A DNA stretch of 64,000 nt from Arboricoccus pini (GTDB lineage Bacteria > Pseudomonadota > Alphaproteobacteria > Geminicoccales > Geminicoccaceae): the NCBI RefSeq assembly GCF_900187945.1, contig NZ_FYEH01000016.1:1-64000 (forward strand). Direction: 5' to 3'. Positions 24,686 to 34,381 of this stretch are shown here, piece after piece. Positions within the stretch are counted from its first letter, which is position 1. Every line of letters begins with the position of its first letter. A model generated the notes under the pieces. That model was not told the DNA's origin. It worked only from the letters and a program-made list of their open reading frames with translations, and made no database searches. A program made the translations under genes and the position numbers.

Positions 24686-25972
24686 ATGGCGTGGTCCAAT
24701 ACCAAGAGTGTGCCGCCAGCAAGCGGCGCCGGGCGGCGGGTTGTTGTCATCGGCGCGGGAGCCGTGGGCGTCTGCTGCGCCAACTACCTGGTGCGCGCGG
24801 GCTTCGATGTCACCGTGATCGATACGGTCGAGCCAGGCAGCAGCGGCCAGTGCTCCTACGGCAATGCCGGCGGCCTCTCGCCCGGCTCCTGCATTCCGAA
24901 CGCCATGCCCGGCATCATCAAGGAAGTGCCTGGCATGCTGCTCGATCCCGAAGGGCCGATCAGCCTTCGCTTGATGGACGTGCCGCACGCCTTGCCCTGG
25001 CTGATGCGCTTTCTCTGGTCCAGCCGCCGCCGCCGGGTCGAGGAAGTCGCCGATGCGATGATCGCGCTCAACCGCCATACGTTCGAGAGTTACGATCCGC
25101 TCGTCCGCGAGGCGCAATGCGCGGACCTGATCAGTCATCGCGGTCAGCTCATCGTCTATGAGGACCTGGAGGGGCCCGCGAAATCGGCGCTGTCCGTGGG
25201 CATGCGCCGCGCGCGCGGCGTCAAGGTCGAGATCTTGAACGCAAGTCAGATCCGCGAGCTCGAACCGGCCATAAGCTCCGACTACAAGGCGGCCGTCTAT
25301 CTGCCCGAACAAGGCCAGTGCGCCAATCCGGGGCGTATGGTCGCCAGTCTCTGGCGCTTGGCTGTCGCCAAGGGGGTGCGACTGCATCGCGCCAAGGCCA
25401 AAGGTTTCGTCCTGGGTGGCAGCGGTGTGCGAGCAGTCGCCACCGACAACGGCTCGATCGAGGCGGATCACTTCGTCGTCGCCGCCGGCGCCTTTTCCGG
25501 CCCCTTCGCCCAACAGCTGGGGGTACGTGTGCCTTTGATCTGCGAGCGTGGCTATCACGTCGTGATCGAGGGCGACGGCACGGGCCTGCGGGTGCAGACG
25601 AATTCGGCCTCGCGCAAATTCGTGGCTGCGCCCATGGAAGACGGCCTGCGCCTATCCGGGACGGTCGAGTTCGCAAGGCCGGGCACCGGACCCCGCTGGG
25701 AACGCGCCGCCATCCTGGTCCGTCAGGGTCAGCACATGTTTCCCGGCATCGACACATCGCGGGTGCGTCGCTGGATGGGCAACCGGCCCGGAACGCCTGA
25801 CAGCATCCCGGTCATCGAGCGGACGGCGCGCCACCCCAACGTCATCTTGGCATTCGGCCACGGTCACCAAGGCCTGATCGGCGCCTCGACCACCGGACGG
25901 CTCGTGACCGAGCTAGCGGAAGGGCGGCCCACGATGATCGACCTCACACCTTATCAATCGAGCCGGTTCTGA
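24686..25972 (+). CDS. FAD-dependent D-amino-acid dehydrogenase-like oxidoreductase (DAO/DadA family)
   Basis: A 428-residue flavoprotein. The dinucleotide fold is VVVIGAGAVGVCCANYLVRAG at about residue 19 with the acidic ribose-binding DTVEPG after it. SSGQCSYGNAGGLSPGSCIP is the DadA-like second motif, and the C-terminal GNRPGTPDSIPVIERT and GHGHQGLIGASTTGRLV complete the FAD site. Such enzymes oxidise D-amino or imino acids and pass electrons to quinone. It opens a run of four same-strand genes ending with an aldolase. The substrate is unknown. Confidence 0.88.
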   Translation: MAWSNTKSVPPASGAGRRVVVIGAGAVGVCCANYLVRAGFDVTVIDTVEPGSSGQCSYGNAGGLSPGSCIPNAMPGIIKEVPGMLLDPEGPISLRLMDVPHALPWLMRFLWSSRRRRVEEVADAMIALNRHTFESYDPLVREAQCADLISHRGQLIVYEDLEGPAKSALSVGMRRARGVKVEILNASQIRELEPAISSDYKAAVYLPEQGQCANPGRMVASLWRLAVAKGVRLHRAKAKGFVLGGSGVRAVATDNGSIEADHFVVAAGAFSGPFAQQLGVRVPLICERGYHVVIEGDGTGLRVQTNSASRKFVAAPMEDGLRLSGTVEFARPGTGPRWERAAILVRQGQHMFPGIDTSRVRRWMGNRPGTPDSIPVIERTARHPNVILAFGHGHQGLIGASTTGRLVTELAEGRPTMIDLTPYQSSRF

Positions 25973-26010
25973 CGCGCGCCGATTTATTTTTCTGCTTCTT
26001 GGAGCTCTTT

Positions 26011-27447
26011 ATGTACGACGAAAAAATCCAACTGCTGATCGACGGCGTCTGGCGCGAGGGAAGCGAGGGCAAGTCACAGCCGTTGGTCAATCCGGCAACA
26101 GGTGAGGAGATGGCGAGCGTCCCGCATGCGAGCTCCGCTGATCTCGACGAAGCGCTTGCCGCAGCAGACAAGGGCTTTCGCGTCTGGAAGTCGATGACGG
26201 CAATCGAGCGCTATCGCATCATGATGAAGGCCGCCGACCTCATCGACGCGGACCTTGAGCGCATCGCACGCCTCCTCACGATGGAGAATGGCAAGCCGTT
26301 GGTTGAGTCGCGCGGCGAGGTTGCTTTCTCGGCCGACGCCACGCGCTGGTACGCGGAAGAGGGCAAGCGCGCCTATGGCCGCATCGTCCCCGGGCGCATA
26401 GCTAACCAGCGCCAGATCGTCCTCAAGGAGCCGGTCGGCGTCGTTGCCGCCTTCGCCGCTTGGAACTTCCCGGCCTCGAATGTCATCCGCAAGGTCGCCG
26501 GTGCCCTGGGTGCTGGCTGCTCGATCATTCTCAAGACGGCCGAGGAAACACCCGGCACCGCGGTCGCGTTCGCGCGCTGTTTTGAAAAGGCGGGCGTGCC
26601 GGCAGGTGTCATCAATCTCGTCTTCGGCGTGCCTGATGAGGTCTCCAGCCATCTTCTGGCCTCGCCGATCCCAAAGAAGGTCTCGCTCACCGGCTCGACC
26701 GCCGTCGGCAAGCTCTTGCAGCAGCGGGCTGCCGAGACCTTGAAGCGCTGCACGATGGAGCTTGGTGGCCATGCGCCTGTCATCGTGCATCACGATGCCG
26801 ACGTCGAGCTTGCCGTCGCGACCTTGGCAGCCGCGAAGTTCCGCAATGCCGGTCAGGTCTGCACGTCGCCCACCCGTTTCTTCGTTCACGAGACCATCTA
26901 TGGACGGTTTCTCGAGCTGTTCGTCGCGCGCGTGGCGCAGCTCAAGATCGGCAATGGCCTGGATGCCGACACCCAGATGGGGCCAATGATTGCCGCTCGC
27001 CGGCTGGACGCCATCCAGAGCCTCGTCGACGACGCGGTCGGCAAGGGCGCTCGCCTGTTGACGGGCGGCAAGTCGCTGGGCGGCAAAGGCTTCTTCTATG
27101 CACCGACCGTGCTCGCCGACGTACCCGACAATGCGCGCATCATGCAAGAGGAGCCCTTCGGCCCGGTCGCATCATTCCAGTCGTTCAGCACGTTCGACGA
27201 CGTGATTGCCCGTGCCAACGCGACGCCCTATGGGCTGGCTTCCTTCGTCTTCACGACCAGCGGCGCGCTGGCGCATCAAACGGAACTTGCCCTGGACGCA
27301 GGCATGGTCGGCGTCAACAATACCGCCATCTCGACCCCTGAGACGCCCTTTGGCGGCGTCAATGCGTCGGGTTATGGCTCGGAGAGCGGCATCGAGGGCC
27401 TCGAGGCGTTCCAGCGGGTCAAGACGGTATCGGAAATCTTTCCGTGA
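26011..27447 (+). CDS. NAD(P)-dependent succinate-semialdehyde dehydrogenase-family aldehyde dehydrogenase
   Basis: A 478-residue aldehyde dehydrogenase. Visible elements are AAWNFPASNVIRKVAGALGAGC (oxyanion Asn), the general-base Glu in CTMELGGHAPVIV, the nucleophile Cys in RNAGQVCTSP (about residue 287), and the late EEPFGPVASF. Overall it is closest to succinate- or 2-oxoglutarate-semialdehyde dehydrogenases. ATG 26011 follows TTGGAGC; a TTG at 25999 would add four residues. It is 38 bases after the oxidase gene and clearly part of the same run. Confidence 0.93.
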   Translation: MYDEKIQLLIDGVWREGSEGKSQPLVNPATGEEMASVPHASSADLDEALAAADKGFRVWKSMTAIERYRIMMKAADLIDADLERIARLLTMENGKPLVESRGEVAFSADATRWYAEEGKRAYGRIVPGRIANQRQIVLKEPVGVVAAFAAWNFPASNVIRKVAGALGAGCSIILKTAEETPGTAVAFARCFEKAGVPAGVINLVFGVPDEVSSHLLASPIPKKVSLTGSTAVGKLLQQRAAETLKRCTMELGGHAPVIVHHDADVELAVATLAAAKFRNAGQVCTSPTRFFVHETIYGRFLELFVARVAQLKIGNGLDADTQMGPMIAARRLDAIQSLVDDAVGKGARLLTGGKSLGGKGFFYAPTVLADVPDNARIMQEEPFGPVASFQSFSTFDDVIARANATPYGLASFVFTTSGALAHQTELALDAGMVGVNNTAISTPETPFGGVNASGYGSESGIEGLEAFQRVKTVSEIFP

Positions 27448-27474
27448 TCGCTTGTCGACCTGTGGACCGCGCCT

Positions 27475-28884
27475 ATGGGGTCATGGAACATGTCTGAAGA
27501 CGGCAATTCGACCTTCAAGGTGCTGGTAGCCGATCTCATGGCTCTGGCGCCGGGGGCGGATGGTCAGGCGGACCCGACACCCTTTCGCCACTATGTCGAG
27601 ACCGTGGGCGGCCGTTTCCATGCGGGCGGCTACAGCGATGCTGTCGGCCTGGAGCCGGGGCGCGTCCATTTCTTCTACCGACCCGAACTCAGCCGCGAGG
27701 AGGACCTTCTGGCTGAGGCCGGCGATGGCCGATATGACGCGATCATCGCCGCCGCCACGGTCATTCCGGCCGGCACCCGCTTCGCCTTCGGTGGCGTGCG
27801 CATAGGTGCCGGCACCGGCAATATGCGCTCGGAAAGCTGGGGCGGGGGGGACGGACGCGGCGGCACGGCCGCGTTGATGAACACGCCCGGCATGAATTCC
27901 CGTGCCACCGCTCAGATGGTCATCAAGGCACTCCTGCGCCGTCGTCCCGATCTGCCGTTCGAGGCTCTGCACGACCGCGTCATGCGCGGCGAATTTGATA
28001 CCGGCCGCGATCTGGGAGCCTATGCCACGACGAAGCTGGAAGGCCAGACAATGGCCATTCTGGGTTACGGCAATATCGGCCGCGAGGTCGCACGGCTGGC
28101 GGCGGCCTTCGGCATGAAGGTGCGCATCCATGCGCGCGCCAGGCATCGTGTCTGGATCGAATCGGAAGGCTTTGCCTTTGCCGCTACCCCGGCGGATGCG
28201 CTCCTTGATGCTGATGTCGTGAGCGTCCACCTGGGACTGGGGCCCGTTGATCCCGCGCGTAACGTTCCGGTGAATGTGGGTTTTGTCGGCGAGGCGATGC
28301 TTGAGCGCGTCGCCCCCGGCGCCATGCTGATCAATTTCGACCGCGGCGAGGTTGTCGACACGCCGGCCCTGGAGCGCGCGCTGGCGTCCGGACGCATCGG
28401 CCAGCTGGCCGTCGATGCCGATATCTTTTTGGACAGAGGCGGCAAGGCAACGGGTCCGCTTGCTCCTTATCTGCCGCTGGCAAGGCGCTTTGGCGATCGC
28501 GTGCTCCTGCTGCCGCATGCCGTTGCCGATACCGACCATCCAACCCGTCTGGCGGGCGCGCGTCTGGCCGTGGATCTCATCCTGGACCTGCTGAAGAACC
28601 GCCGCGTGCATAATCTCGTGGGCGATCTTCCCGCTGGCTTTGTCGATGGCGGGCCGGCGCGGCCGCGGGACATCGGCTCGGTTTCAACGGCGATCCTTGC
28701 GAGCCTCGGTCAAGAGGGAGCGCACCTGGCTGAATATGCCAGCGTGATCACCTCGTTCTACGGGGCCGCTGCCGGCGACAGGGTTCAGGCGACTACCGCG
28801 AGCTTTTCCGAGGCGGTCATGGCGGGCAACCGCCTGACGGCCAAACTGCGTGATCTCGGGCTGCTGGGGCCGTTCCAGGAGTGA
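27475..28884 (+). CDS. Divergent D-isomer-specific 2-hydroxyacid dehydrogenase
   Basis: A 469-residue protein, longer than the usual 320-400. The NAD fold is TMAILGYGNIGREVARLAAAFG at about residue 190, the catalytic Arg is in LINFDRGEVVD, and LPHAVADTDHP holds the position of the catalytic His. The catalytic Glu position is not obvious. The N-terminal domain carries an unusual glycine-rich stretch (MRSESWGGGDGRGG) and about 90 C-terminal residues follow the normal end. It may have an atypical or regulatory role, or act on a sugar-derived acid. The start may be ATG 27475 or 27490. It sits between the aldehyde dehydrogenase and the aldolase. Confidence 0.82.
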   Translation: MGSWNMSEDGNSTFKVLVADLMALAPGADGQADPTPFRHYVETVGGRFHAGGYSDAVGLEPGRVHFFYRPELSREEDLLAEAGDGRYDAIIAAATVIPAGTRFAFGGVRIGAGTGNMRSESWGGGDGRGGTAALMNTPGMNSRATAQMVIKALLRRRPDLPFEALHDRVMRGEFDTGRDLGAYATTKLEGQTMAILGYGNIGREVARLAAAFGMKVRIHARARHRVWIESEGFAFAATPADALLDADVVSVHLGLGPVDPARNVPVNVGFVGEAMLERVAPGAMLINFDRGEVVDTPALERALASGRIGQLAVDADIFLDRGGKATGPLAPYLPLARRFGDRVLLLPHAVADTDHPTRLAGARLAVDLILDLLKNRRVHNLVGDLPAGFVDGGPARPRDIGSVSTAILASLGQEGAHLAEYASVITSFYGAAAGDRVQATTASFSEAVMAGNRLTAKLRDLGLLGPFQE

Positions 28885-29010
28885 GAGAGCCGATGCGAGC
28901 GGCGCTGGCCTCGAGGTCCGCGCCGCCTCGCCGTCATTTCTACGGCACGAAAGCAATCATCATTTTGTGCCGTCTTCCGAAGATTTCCATAGGAACTGGA
29001 GAGCGAAACA

Positions 29011-29802
29011 ATGCGGACTAATAATGCGCGCGTTGCCTGGAAAGAGAAAAAGAGCGTCTATAACGGCTGGCTGATGATCCCTTCTTCTGTGTCGGCCGAG
29101 CAGATGGCGCGCCAGGGCTGGGACAGCGTCACGATCGATATGCAGCACGGCATGATCGACTATTCCGACGCGTTGCGGATGTTGCAGGCGATCTCGGTCA
29201 CCGATGCCACGCCCTTCGTCCGCGTTCCCTCCCTGGAATCGGGCATTGTCGGCAAGATGCTCGATGCCGGCGCCTATGGCATCATCTGCCCGATGGTGAA
29301 CACGCGCGAGCAGTGCGAGTATTTCGTCCGCAGCTGCCGCTACGCACCTGTCGGCCATCGCAGCATGGGGCCGGTGCGCGCCACAATGTATGGCGGTCCA
29401 GATTACGCCACCTACGCCAACGAGACCGTCATCGCCATGGCGATGATCGAGACCCGCGAGGCCATGGATAATCTCGATGAGATTCTATCCACGCCGGGTC
29501 TCGATGCCATCTTTGTCGGCCCCTCGGATCTGTCCGTGTCGATGGGTTACAAGCCCGGCTTCGATCCGCGCTTTCCGGAAGTCTATGCGGCGATCGAACG
29601 GGTTGCCGAGGCCTGCAAGCGCCACGGCGTCGTCGCTGGCATCCATACCGGGACGGTCGAATACACGCGCGAGATGGAGGCGCTGGGTTACCAGTTCTTC
29701 GCTTTCCTGAGCGAGTTCCGCTTCATGTCCATGGCCGGCAACAAGTTCCTTTCGGAACTGCGTGCCGAGGCCCCCAAGACCGCCGATCCCAAGAGCTATT
29801 GA
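29011..29802 (+). CDS. HpcH/HpaI-family aldolase
   Basis: A 263-residue class II aldolase that splits 2-keto-3-deoxy or 4-hydroxy-2-oxo acids to pyruvate plus an aldehyde. Motifs in order: DMQHGMIDY (catalytic His), RVPSLESGIVGKMLDAGAYGIICPMV, GPVRATMYGG (Arg), AMIETREAMDN (metal-binding Glu) and FVGPSDLSVSMGY (metal-binding Asp). It ends the four-gene run. The aldehyde released would suit the aldehyde dehydrogenase two genes upstream. AACTGGAGAGCGAAAC supplies a reasonable ribosome site. Confidence 0.92.
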   Translation: MRTNNARVAWKEKKSVYNGWLMIPSSVSAEQMARQGWDSVTIDMQHGMIDYSDALRMLQAISVTDATPFVRVPSLESGIVGKMLDAGAYGIICPMVNTREQCEYFVRSCRYAPVGHRSMGPVRATMYGGPDYATYANETVIAMAMIETREAMDNLDEILSTPGLDAIFVGPSDLSVSMGYKPGFDPRFPEVYAAIERVAEACKRHGVVAGIHTGTVEYTREMEALGYQFFAFLSEFRFMSMAGNKFLSELRAEAPKTADPKSY

Positions 29803-30210
29803 TGGCTCGGGGCCGCTGACGGGATGCGGCCCCGGTTCGTGCGGCGGCAGCGACCTGGCGGCCCTGATTGCTAGGCCGGGACGATCGAACAATGGTCCCG
29901 GGCCGTGCCTCTGGCGGTCGTATTGGGCCCCTCAGGGATCGTTGATCCAGCGGTTCTCGCGGCGTGTGCCCCTATGGCTCCCGTCGGGAACCGGACGTTC
30001 CAAGGTGCGATTCCGCCGATGATTCCCCGCGGTTCGTCAAGGCTCGGGCAGACCGGCGTCGCCGCGAATGCCTGTTGCATGACCTTGCCCAAAAAGGCGG
30101 GTTCCTCGGTTTGGCGTCAGACTTTTCGAGAAAGATGTCGACGCGGTTATCGTTTTCGTAACGGATATCAATTCGGCGGTGTCGGGCAGCGGACGGCCAA
30201 TGCGAGCGCG
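29803..30210. other. Intergenic stretch with no supported gene
   Basis: About 408 bases follow the aldolase. Neither strand gives a frame with family features. A moderately AT-rich patch at about 30140-30175 could hold a promoter, but the neighbour on the right (30534-30211) is transcribed leftward, so this region is where two transcripts converge. I see no strong terminator hairpin. Confidence 0.35.
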
Positions 30211-30534
30211 TCAGTTCGGCTTGTCGCGTCCCGATCGGACAGCTGTGGGTTGCGTCCGTCCGGCATTGGAAGCCGCCAGCCGCATATTGTCTTCCTGCGT
30301 CTTGATGAAGTCGAAGAGACCTTCGGCCAGTTGGCGCGCGCCTTTGACCGGCATGGCGAGGCGCCCGACGACCACGCGATTGAGCGAGCTTGGCGACGTC
30401 GAGTGGTTCACCTTGGGGGCCGCGAAGGTGATGTAAACGACACCCTCATGAGCGAAAAATCCGACGGCATCCGCCGCGAACAGCTCGGGTGCATTGGGAT
30501 TATCGACCAAGGGAACGGCTGGCGGCTTCGTCAA
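30211..30534 (-). CDS. Conserved small protein of unknown function (107 aa)
   Basis: The protein begins MTKPPAVPLVDNPNAPELFA and continues DAVGFFAHEGVVYITFA, with a conserved-looking middle KVNHSTSPSSLNRVVVGRLAMP and a helical end ARQLAEGLFDFIKTQ. I recognise this pattern (NPxAPExFA, VVGRLxMPxxGAxxLAxGLxDFL) from uncharacterised alphaproteobacterial proteins; it may fold like DUF3467-type small domains. No partner genes are near. It has no signal or membrane segment. Its 5' neighbour is a methyltransferase on the same strand, 165 bases away. Confidence 0.75.
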   Translation of the reverse strand: MTKPPAVPLVDNPNAPELFAADAVGFFAHEGVVYITFAAPKVNHSTSPSSLNRVVVGRLAMPVKGARQLAEGLFDFIKTQEDNMRLAASNAGRTQPTAVRSGRDKPN

Positions 30535-30699
30535 CGGTCACATTCCTTACTGCGGCGTCAGAAATGTGTAGCACGGCGGATTGGATTTTCTCGCCCATCA
30601 CGCGTATCCTGGTAGGATTATAGCTATTTCAGGTTAGGATAGCGATCACTACACCGCGCGCCGATCACTGCGGCGCCGTGCACGCGCGGCCCTAGGCCA

Positions 30700-31512
30700 T
30701 CAAGCGGTCTTGCGGGCCACGTAATGCAGGCAGTCGACGTCTTCCAGTTCGACCCGGCCAAGGGCCGGGCTTCCGGTGACGTTGTCGAAGCAGGCCTCCA
30801 CGACAAAGCCGTGCTGCTCCAATTCGCCGATTTGCTCGCTGAGCGATGTGTAGCGGCCAATCAGCCCGCAGAAATGCGCGGCGATCGGCCGAAGCGACGT
30901 CTTCTCGGTCTCCCGCACCAAGCTGCGGCTCTGTTGCATGTTGCGCAGACTGACCAAAGTTTCCCTCACCCAGCGCAGGAGGAGGTTCGGTTGCAAGACT
31001 TCCGCCGAGCTGGGTAGCCGGAGGAGCCTGCGGTCGGACCGCCCCTCATGGTTAAGAGAGGAGAAGCAAAAGAGGCCGCCCGGTTCGAGGACACGATGGA
31101 CCTCCCGCAAGATCTGCGAGCGACCGGTGTCGCCCACTGAATCGATGCCGTTATAGCTGAAGCTGACCAATCCGAACGTGCCATCGGCGAAGTCAAGCCT
31201 GCGGGCATCCATCTCACGAAGATCCACGCCCGGATGATTTTCCTGCGCGCGACGCAGTAAGGCCGGCGTGTAGTCGATGCCGACATAGGCGGAGGAGAAT
31301 GCCCGCATCATCGGGACCGTACGCCCCCCGCCGACGCCGATATCGAGCAGCGGACCATGGGCACCGACCGCCCGCGCATAGTCGAAACAGGCGCGTTCGC
31401 CCGGGTCCAGCCAGCCCGTGACGCTGCCATACTCTTTGACCACCCGGGAGTCGCCATAGGTACGTCTGTTGATCCGGTCGATCTCGTATTCCGCAGGATC
31501 TGTCGACCTCAT
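30700..31512 (-). CDS. Class I SAM-dependent methyltransferase
   Basis: A 270-residue methyltransferase. SAM motif I is PLLDIGVGGGRTVPMM (about residue 55), the acidic residue after strand 2 is in VGIDYTPALL, motif II is DARRLDFADGTFGLVSFSYNGID and motif III is VLEPGGLFCFSS. The C-terminal 100 residues are variable and would set substrate choice. I cannot tell the substrate. It is flanked by an unknown small protein and a cation antiporter and looks monocistronic. The start is ATG 31512. Confidence 0.88.
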   Translation of the reverse strand: MRSTDPAEYEIDRINRRTYGDSRVVKEYGSVTGWLDPGERACFDYARAVGAHGPLLDIGVGGGRTVPMMRAFSSAYVGIDYTPALLRRAQENHPGVDLREMDARRLDFADGTFGLVSFSYNGIDSVGDTGRSQILREVHRVLEPGGLFCFSSLNHEGRSDRRLLRLPSSAEVLQPNLLLRWVRETLVSLRNMQQSRSLVRETEKTSLRPIAAHFCGLIGRYTSLSEQIGELEQHGFVVEACFDNVTGSPALGRVELEDVDCLHYVARKTA

Positions 31513-31809
31513 TGCGCCGCACCTGTCGTTCGATCTTGTGTCAAGCGAACCCGTTCGTGCGGTTGGGTGGAAAGAGTGATGGCCGGAATCTCGGTCTTCT
31601 TACAACTTAAGGTGCAACCCGGCCGCGTCGACCACGTGACTGCTTGTCCACAGGCTCGGGGATAGAGTTGGGGATACCGCATTGAATGACGGCTGTTACC
31701 CACTCTGTAAAAGAGCGCACCACGCACCAGACCAAATTGTAGCATGAGCCGCGAGAAAATTCCATTTGTGGTTGACGCCGACGTCTTGATCAGGACCAGC
31801 AGCCCGGGA

Positions 31810-33108
31810 TCATGACCCGTTTTCGTGAGGTCCGGCATGGGGCGCGCCCAAACCAGTCGTAAGGCCTTGGCGCCCGTGCGGCTGACGACCTTGGACCAGC
31901 TCGAACAATGGAGCCGCCATCAAGGTCGTCAAGATCGTCATTACAACGAGAATAGCAAAAAAAGTCGGTCCGACCAGTCCGCGTTGCAGGCCGATATTAA
32001 TGATGATGAGTTCCATCAGGCCGCGGGCGTTCATGAGCGCGCCGATGCCGAGCGCGGTCCGACCGTCCTGGCCCGTCAGCCGCGCCGCGGCCCAGCAGGC
32101 GCCGCCTTTAGCAAGTATGGAGGCGGCTAAGATGGCGAGGCTGACGAAGACGAGACTGCTGTCGCTCACCAGGAAGAGCTGCGTATTCAGGCCGGAGAAG
32201 GTGAAGAAGCAGGGCAGCAGGACGATGACCGTGAAGGGCTCTAACTGGTGCCGCAGCGTGTCGCTAAAGCGTCCCTTCGGCATGGCGACGCCTAAGAGGA
32301 AACCGCCAAAGACAGCATGCATGCCGACCCAGTCCATCGTGAAGGCCGCGAGCATGAAGAGGCCCAGGGCTATGGCGAGCTCGAGCTCGCCCAAGGTGCC
32401 GGTGCGCTCGAGCCGGCGGCCGAGCGGCGCCAGGAGCCGTGGCCCCAGCCAGAGCACGACCAGCGCGAAGATGCTGGCACCGCTGACCGCCTTGACGACG
32501 ACGAGCGGCCCGTCGCCGAATGTTGCGAGGACAATGGCAAGAATGATCCACGCGCCGGCATCGTCGATCGCGCCGGCCGCCAGCGCCAGCATGCCCAGCG
32601 GGCTGTCCGACAAGCCGCGCTCGTGGATGATGCGCGCAAGCATGGGAAAGGCGGTGATCGAGATGCAGGCGCCCAGGAACAGGGTCGCCTGCATAACCGT
32701 CAGCTGCGGCGCGAATAGACCCGGATGCCCCATCAGCCAGGGCGTCATCAAGATCGCAACGAGGAACGGCGCGGCTATTCCCGAGAGCGAGACGACGCCC
32801 GCACTCATGATCCGCGTGCGGAATTCGTCGCTCCGAAACCCAAGGCCCACCAGGAACATATAGAGACCGACGCCCAGCTGGGCGGCGACATAGAGCACAC
32901 CCCTGGCCTCGGGCGGAAAGATCGTTGCCTGCAAGCTAGGTGCGAACAAGCCCAGGAGGGATGGACCGAGAACAACACCGGCCATCATTTCGCCCACAAC
33001 CTGCGGCTGGCCCAGGAAGCGCCGTGCTAGCCATCCGACGAATCGACAGGTCGCGATGATCACAAATAGTTCGAGGAAAAAAATGACACTGAGTTGAGCC
33101 GGCGACAT
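31810..33108 (-). CDS. CPA2-family cation/proton antiporter (KefB/NapA type)
   Basis: A 432-residue membrane protein with about 12 hydrophobic segments. The Na+/H+ exchanger fold is supported by the early QPQVVGEMMAGVVLGPSLLG and the two adjacent aspartates in AAGAIDDAGAWIILAI (about residue 160), the ion-binding pair of electrogenic CPA2 members. MNARGLMELIIINIGL near the end is also typical. There is no C-terminal TrkA-N domain, so it is not a full Kef channel. ATG 33108 is preceded by GGGGAT; the frame remains open to 33213 but without a site. Confidence 0.9.
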   Translation of the reverse strand: MSPAQLSVIFFLELFVIIATCRFVGWLARRFLGQPQVVGEMMAGVVLGPSLLGLFAPSLQATIFPPEARGVLYVAAQLGVGLYMFLVGLGFRSDEFRTRIMSAGVVSLSGIAAPFLVAILMTPWLMGHPGLFAPQLTVMQATLFLGACISITAFPMLARIIHERGLSDSPLGMLALAAGAIDDAGAWIILAIVLATFGDGPLVVVKAVSGASIFALVVLWLGPRLLAPLGRRLERTGTLGELELAIALGLFMLAAFTMDWVGMHAVFGGFLLGVAMPKGRFSDTLRHQLEPFTVIVLLPCFFTFSGLNTQLFLVSDSSLVFVSLAILAASILAKGGACWAAARLTGQDGRTALGIGALMNARGLMELIIINIGLQRGLVGPTFFAILVVMTILTTLMAAPLFELVQGRQPHGRQGLTTGLGAPHAGPHENGS

Positions 33109-33364
33109 GGCATCCCCAAGAAATATCCTGCCGCCATGCGTATCCTGTCCTGAGGGAATGACAAGGATCGTGGGATAGGCGCGCTGGCCTGTCGGCAATG
33201 ACCGGGCCGCCATCGACGTCGATCAGAGGGATGCCAGCCGGCTGGGCGAACGCGCTACCGCCCAGATCGAACAGGATGATCGATGGGAGCGGGAGGTCGC
33301 AGAAGTCAGCCCGATCGCGTCACGCTGCGACAGGCTGGTCGAGCTCGGCCGGCCAAGGGGATGA

Positions 33365-34381
33365 TCAGGCCGGATCGGCATCGACCGAGGCGGTGAGCGC
33401 GGCCTCGGCGTCGAACCATGCGACGAAGCGATCCAGACCCGTCGCCAGGTCGGTGCGCGGCTGCCAGTCGAGGTCGCGGCGCGTGGCTTCAATGTCGGCC
33501 ATCGTCGTCTCTACGTCTCCCGGCTGCATCGGTGCTAGCTCGATCCGGGCTGACTGCCCGAGCGCTGCTTCCAGGAGGCGGACGAAGGTACGAAGCTCGA
33601 CCGGATCGGCATGGCCCAGATTATAGAGGCGATGGGGCACGGGCAGGCTCGTGGGTGGTCGCGCCAGCGCCTGCAAGACGCCCTCGACGATATCGTCCAC
33701 ATAGGTGAAGTCGCGACGCATGCGCCCCTGGTTATAGAGCCGGATCGGCCGGTTCCGCCGGATCGCGGCGGCAAAGCGCCAATAGGCCATGTCCGGCCGG
33801 CCCCAGGGACCATAGACGGTGAAGAAGCGCAGGCCGGTCTGCGGGATGCCATAGAGGCTGGCATAGCTCTGGCTCAAGAGCTCGTCGCAACGCTTGGTAG
33901 CGGCATAGAGCGAAACGGGGCACTCGACGGGGTCGCCCACGGCGAAGGGCACCTTCTCGTTGCCGCCATAGACCGAGCTGGAGCTCGCATAGACCAGATG
34001 GGTGAGGGCCGGCAGGTGATGCCGGCAGAGCTCGAGGATCACCATGTGGCCCACGAGATTGCTTTGGACGTAGGCGAAGGGGTCGGCAAGCGAATGGCGG
34101 ACGCCGGCCTGGGCTGCCAGATGCACGACGGACGAGACGCTGGCGCCGTGCGCGCGGCCGATATGCTCCATCGCCTGGCGATCGGCGATGTCGCCGGCCA
34201 TGAAGGTGAAGCCCTTCCGGGCGTTGAGCCTTGCAAGGCGCGCCTCCTTCAGGCGAGGCGTGTAATAGGCGTTCATGTCGTCGACACCGATGACTTCGGC
34301 CCCGGCCTTCAGTAGGGCCAGGCACACATGCATGCCGATGAACCCGGCAGCGCCGGTTACCAGAACGCTCAACGACCTCAT
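33365..34381 (-). CDS. NAD-dependent nucleotide-sugar epimerase (UDP-glucuronate 4-epimerase-like)
   Basis: A 338-residue extended SDR. The NAD motif is VTGAAGFIGMHV, the catalytic Tyr-Lys pair is in SLYAATKRCDELL with the Ser/Thr in YASSSSVYGG, and FFTVYGPWGRPDMA plus RDFTYVDDIVEG are signatures of UDP-glucuronate 4-epimerases. It would make UDP-galacturonate for surface polysaccharide. No glycosyltransferase genes are close. The start is ATG 34381. Confidence 0.92.
   Translation of the reverse strand: MRSLSVLVTGAAGFIGMHVCLALLKAGAEVIGVDDMNAYYTPRLKEARLARLNARKGFTFMAGDIADRQAMEHIGRAHGASVSSVVHLAAQAGVRHSLADPFAYVQSNLVGHMVILELCRHHLPALTHLVYASSSSVYGGNEKVPFAVGDPVECPVSLYAATKRCDELLSQSYASLYGIPQTGLRFFTVYGPWGRPDMAYWRFAAAIRRNRPIRLYNQGRMRRDFTYVDDIVEGVLQALARPPTSLPVPHRLYNLGHADPVELRTFVRLLEAALGQSARIELAPMQPGDVETTMADIEATRRDLDWQPRTDLATGLDRFVAWFDAEAALTASVDADPA

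Noticed and set aside
29905-30615. 236-codon plus-strand frame over the 107-aa gene
   Set aside because: The minus-strand 107-aa protein has a recognisable conserved pattern; the plus frame does not.
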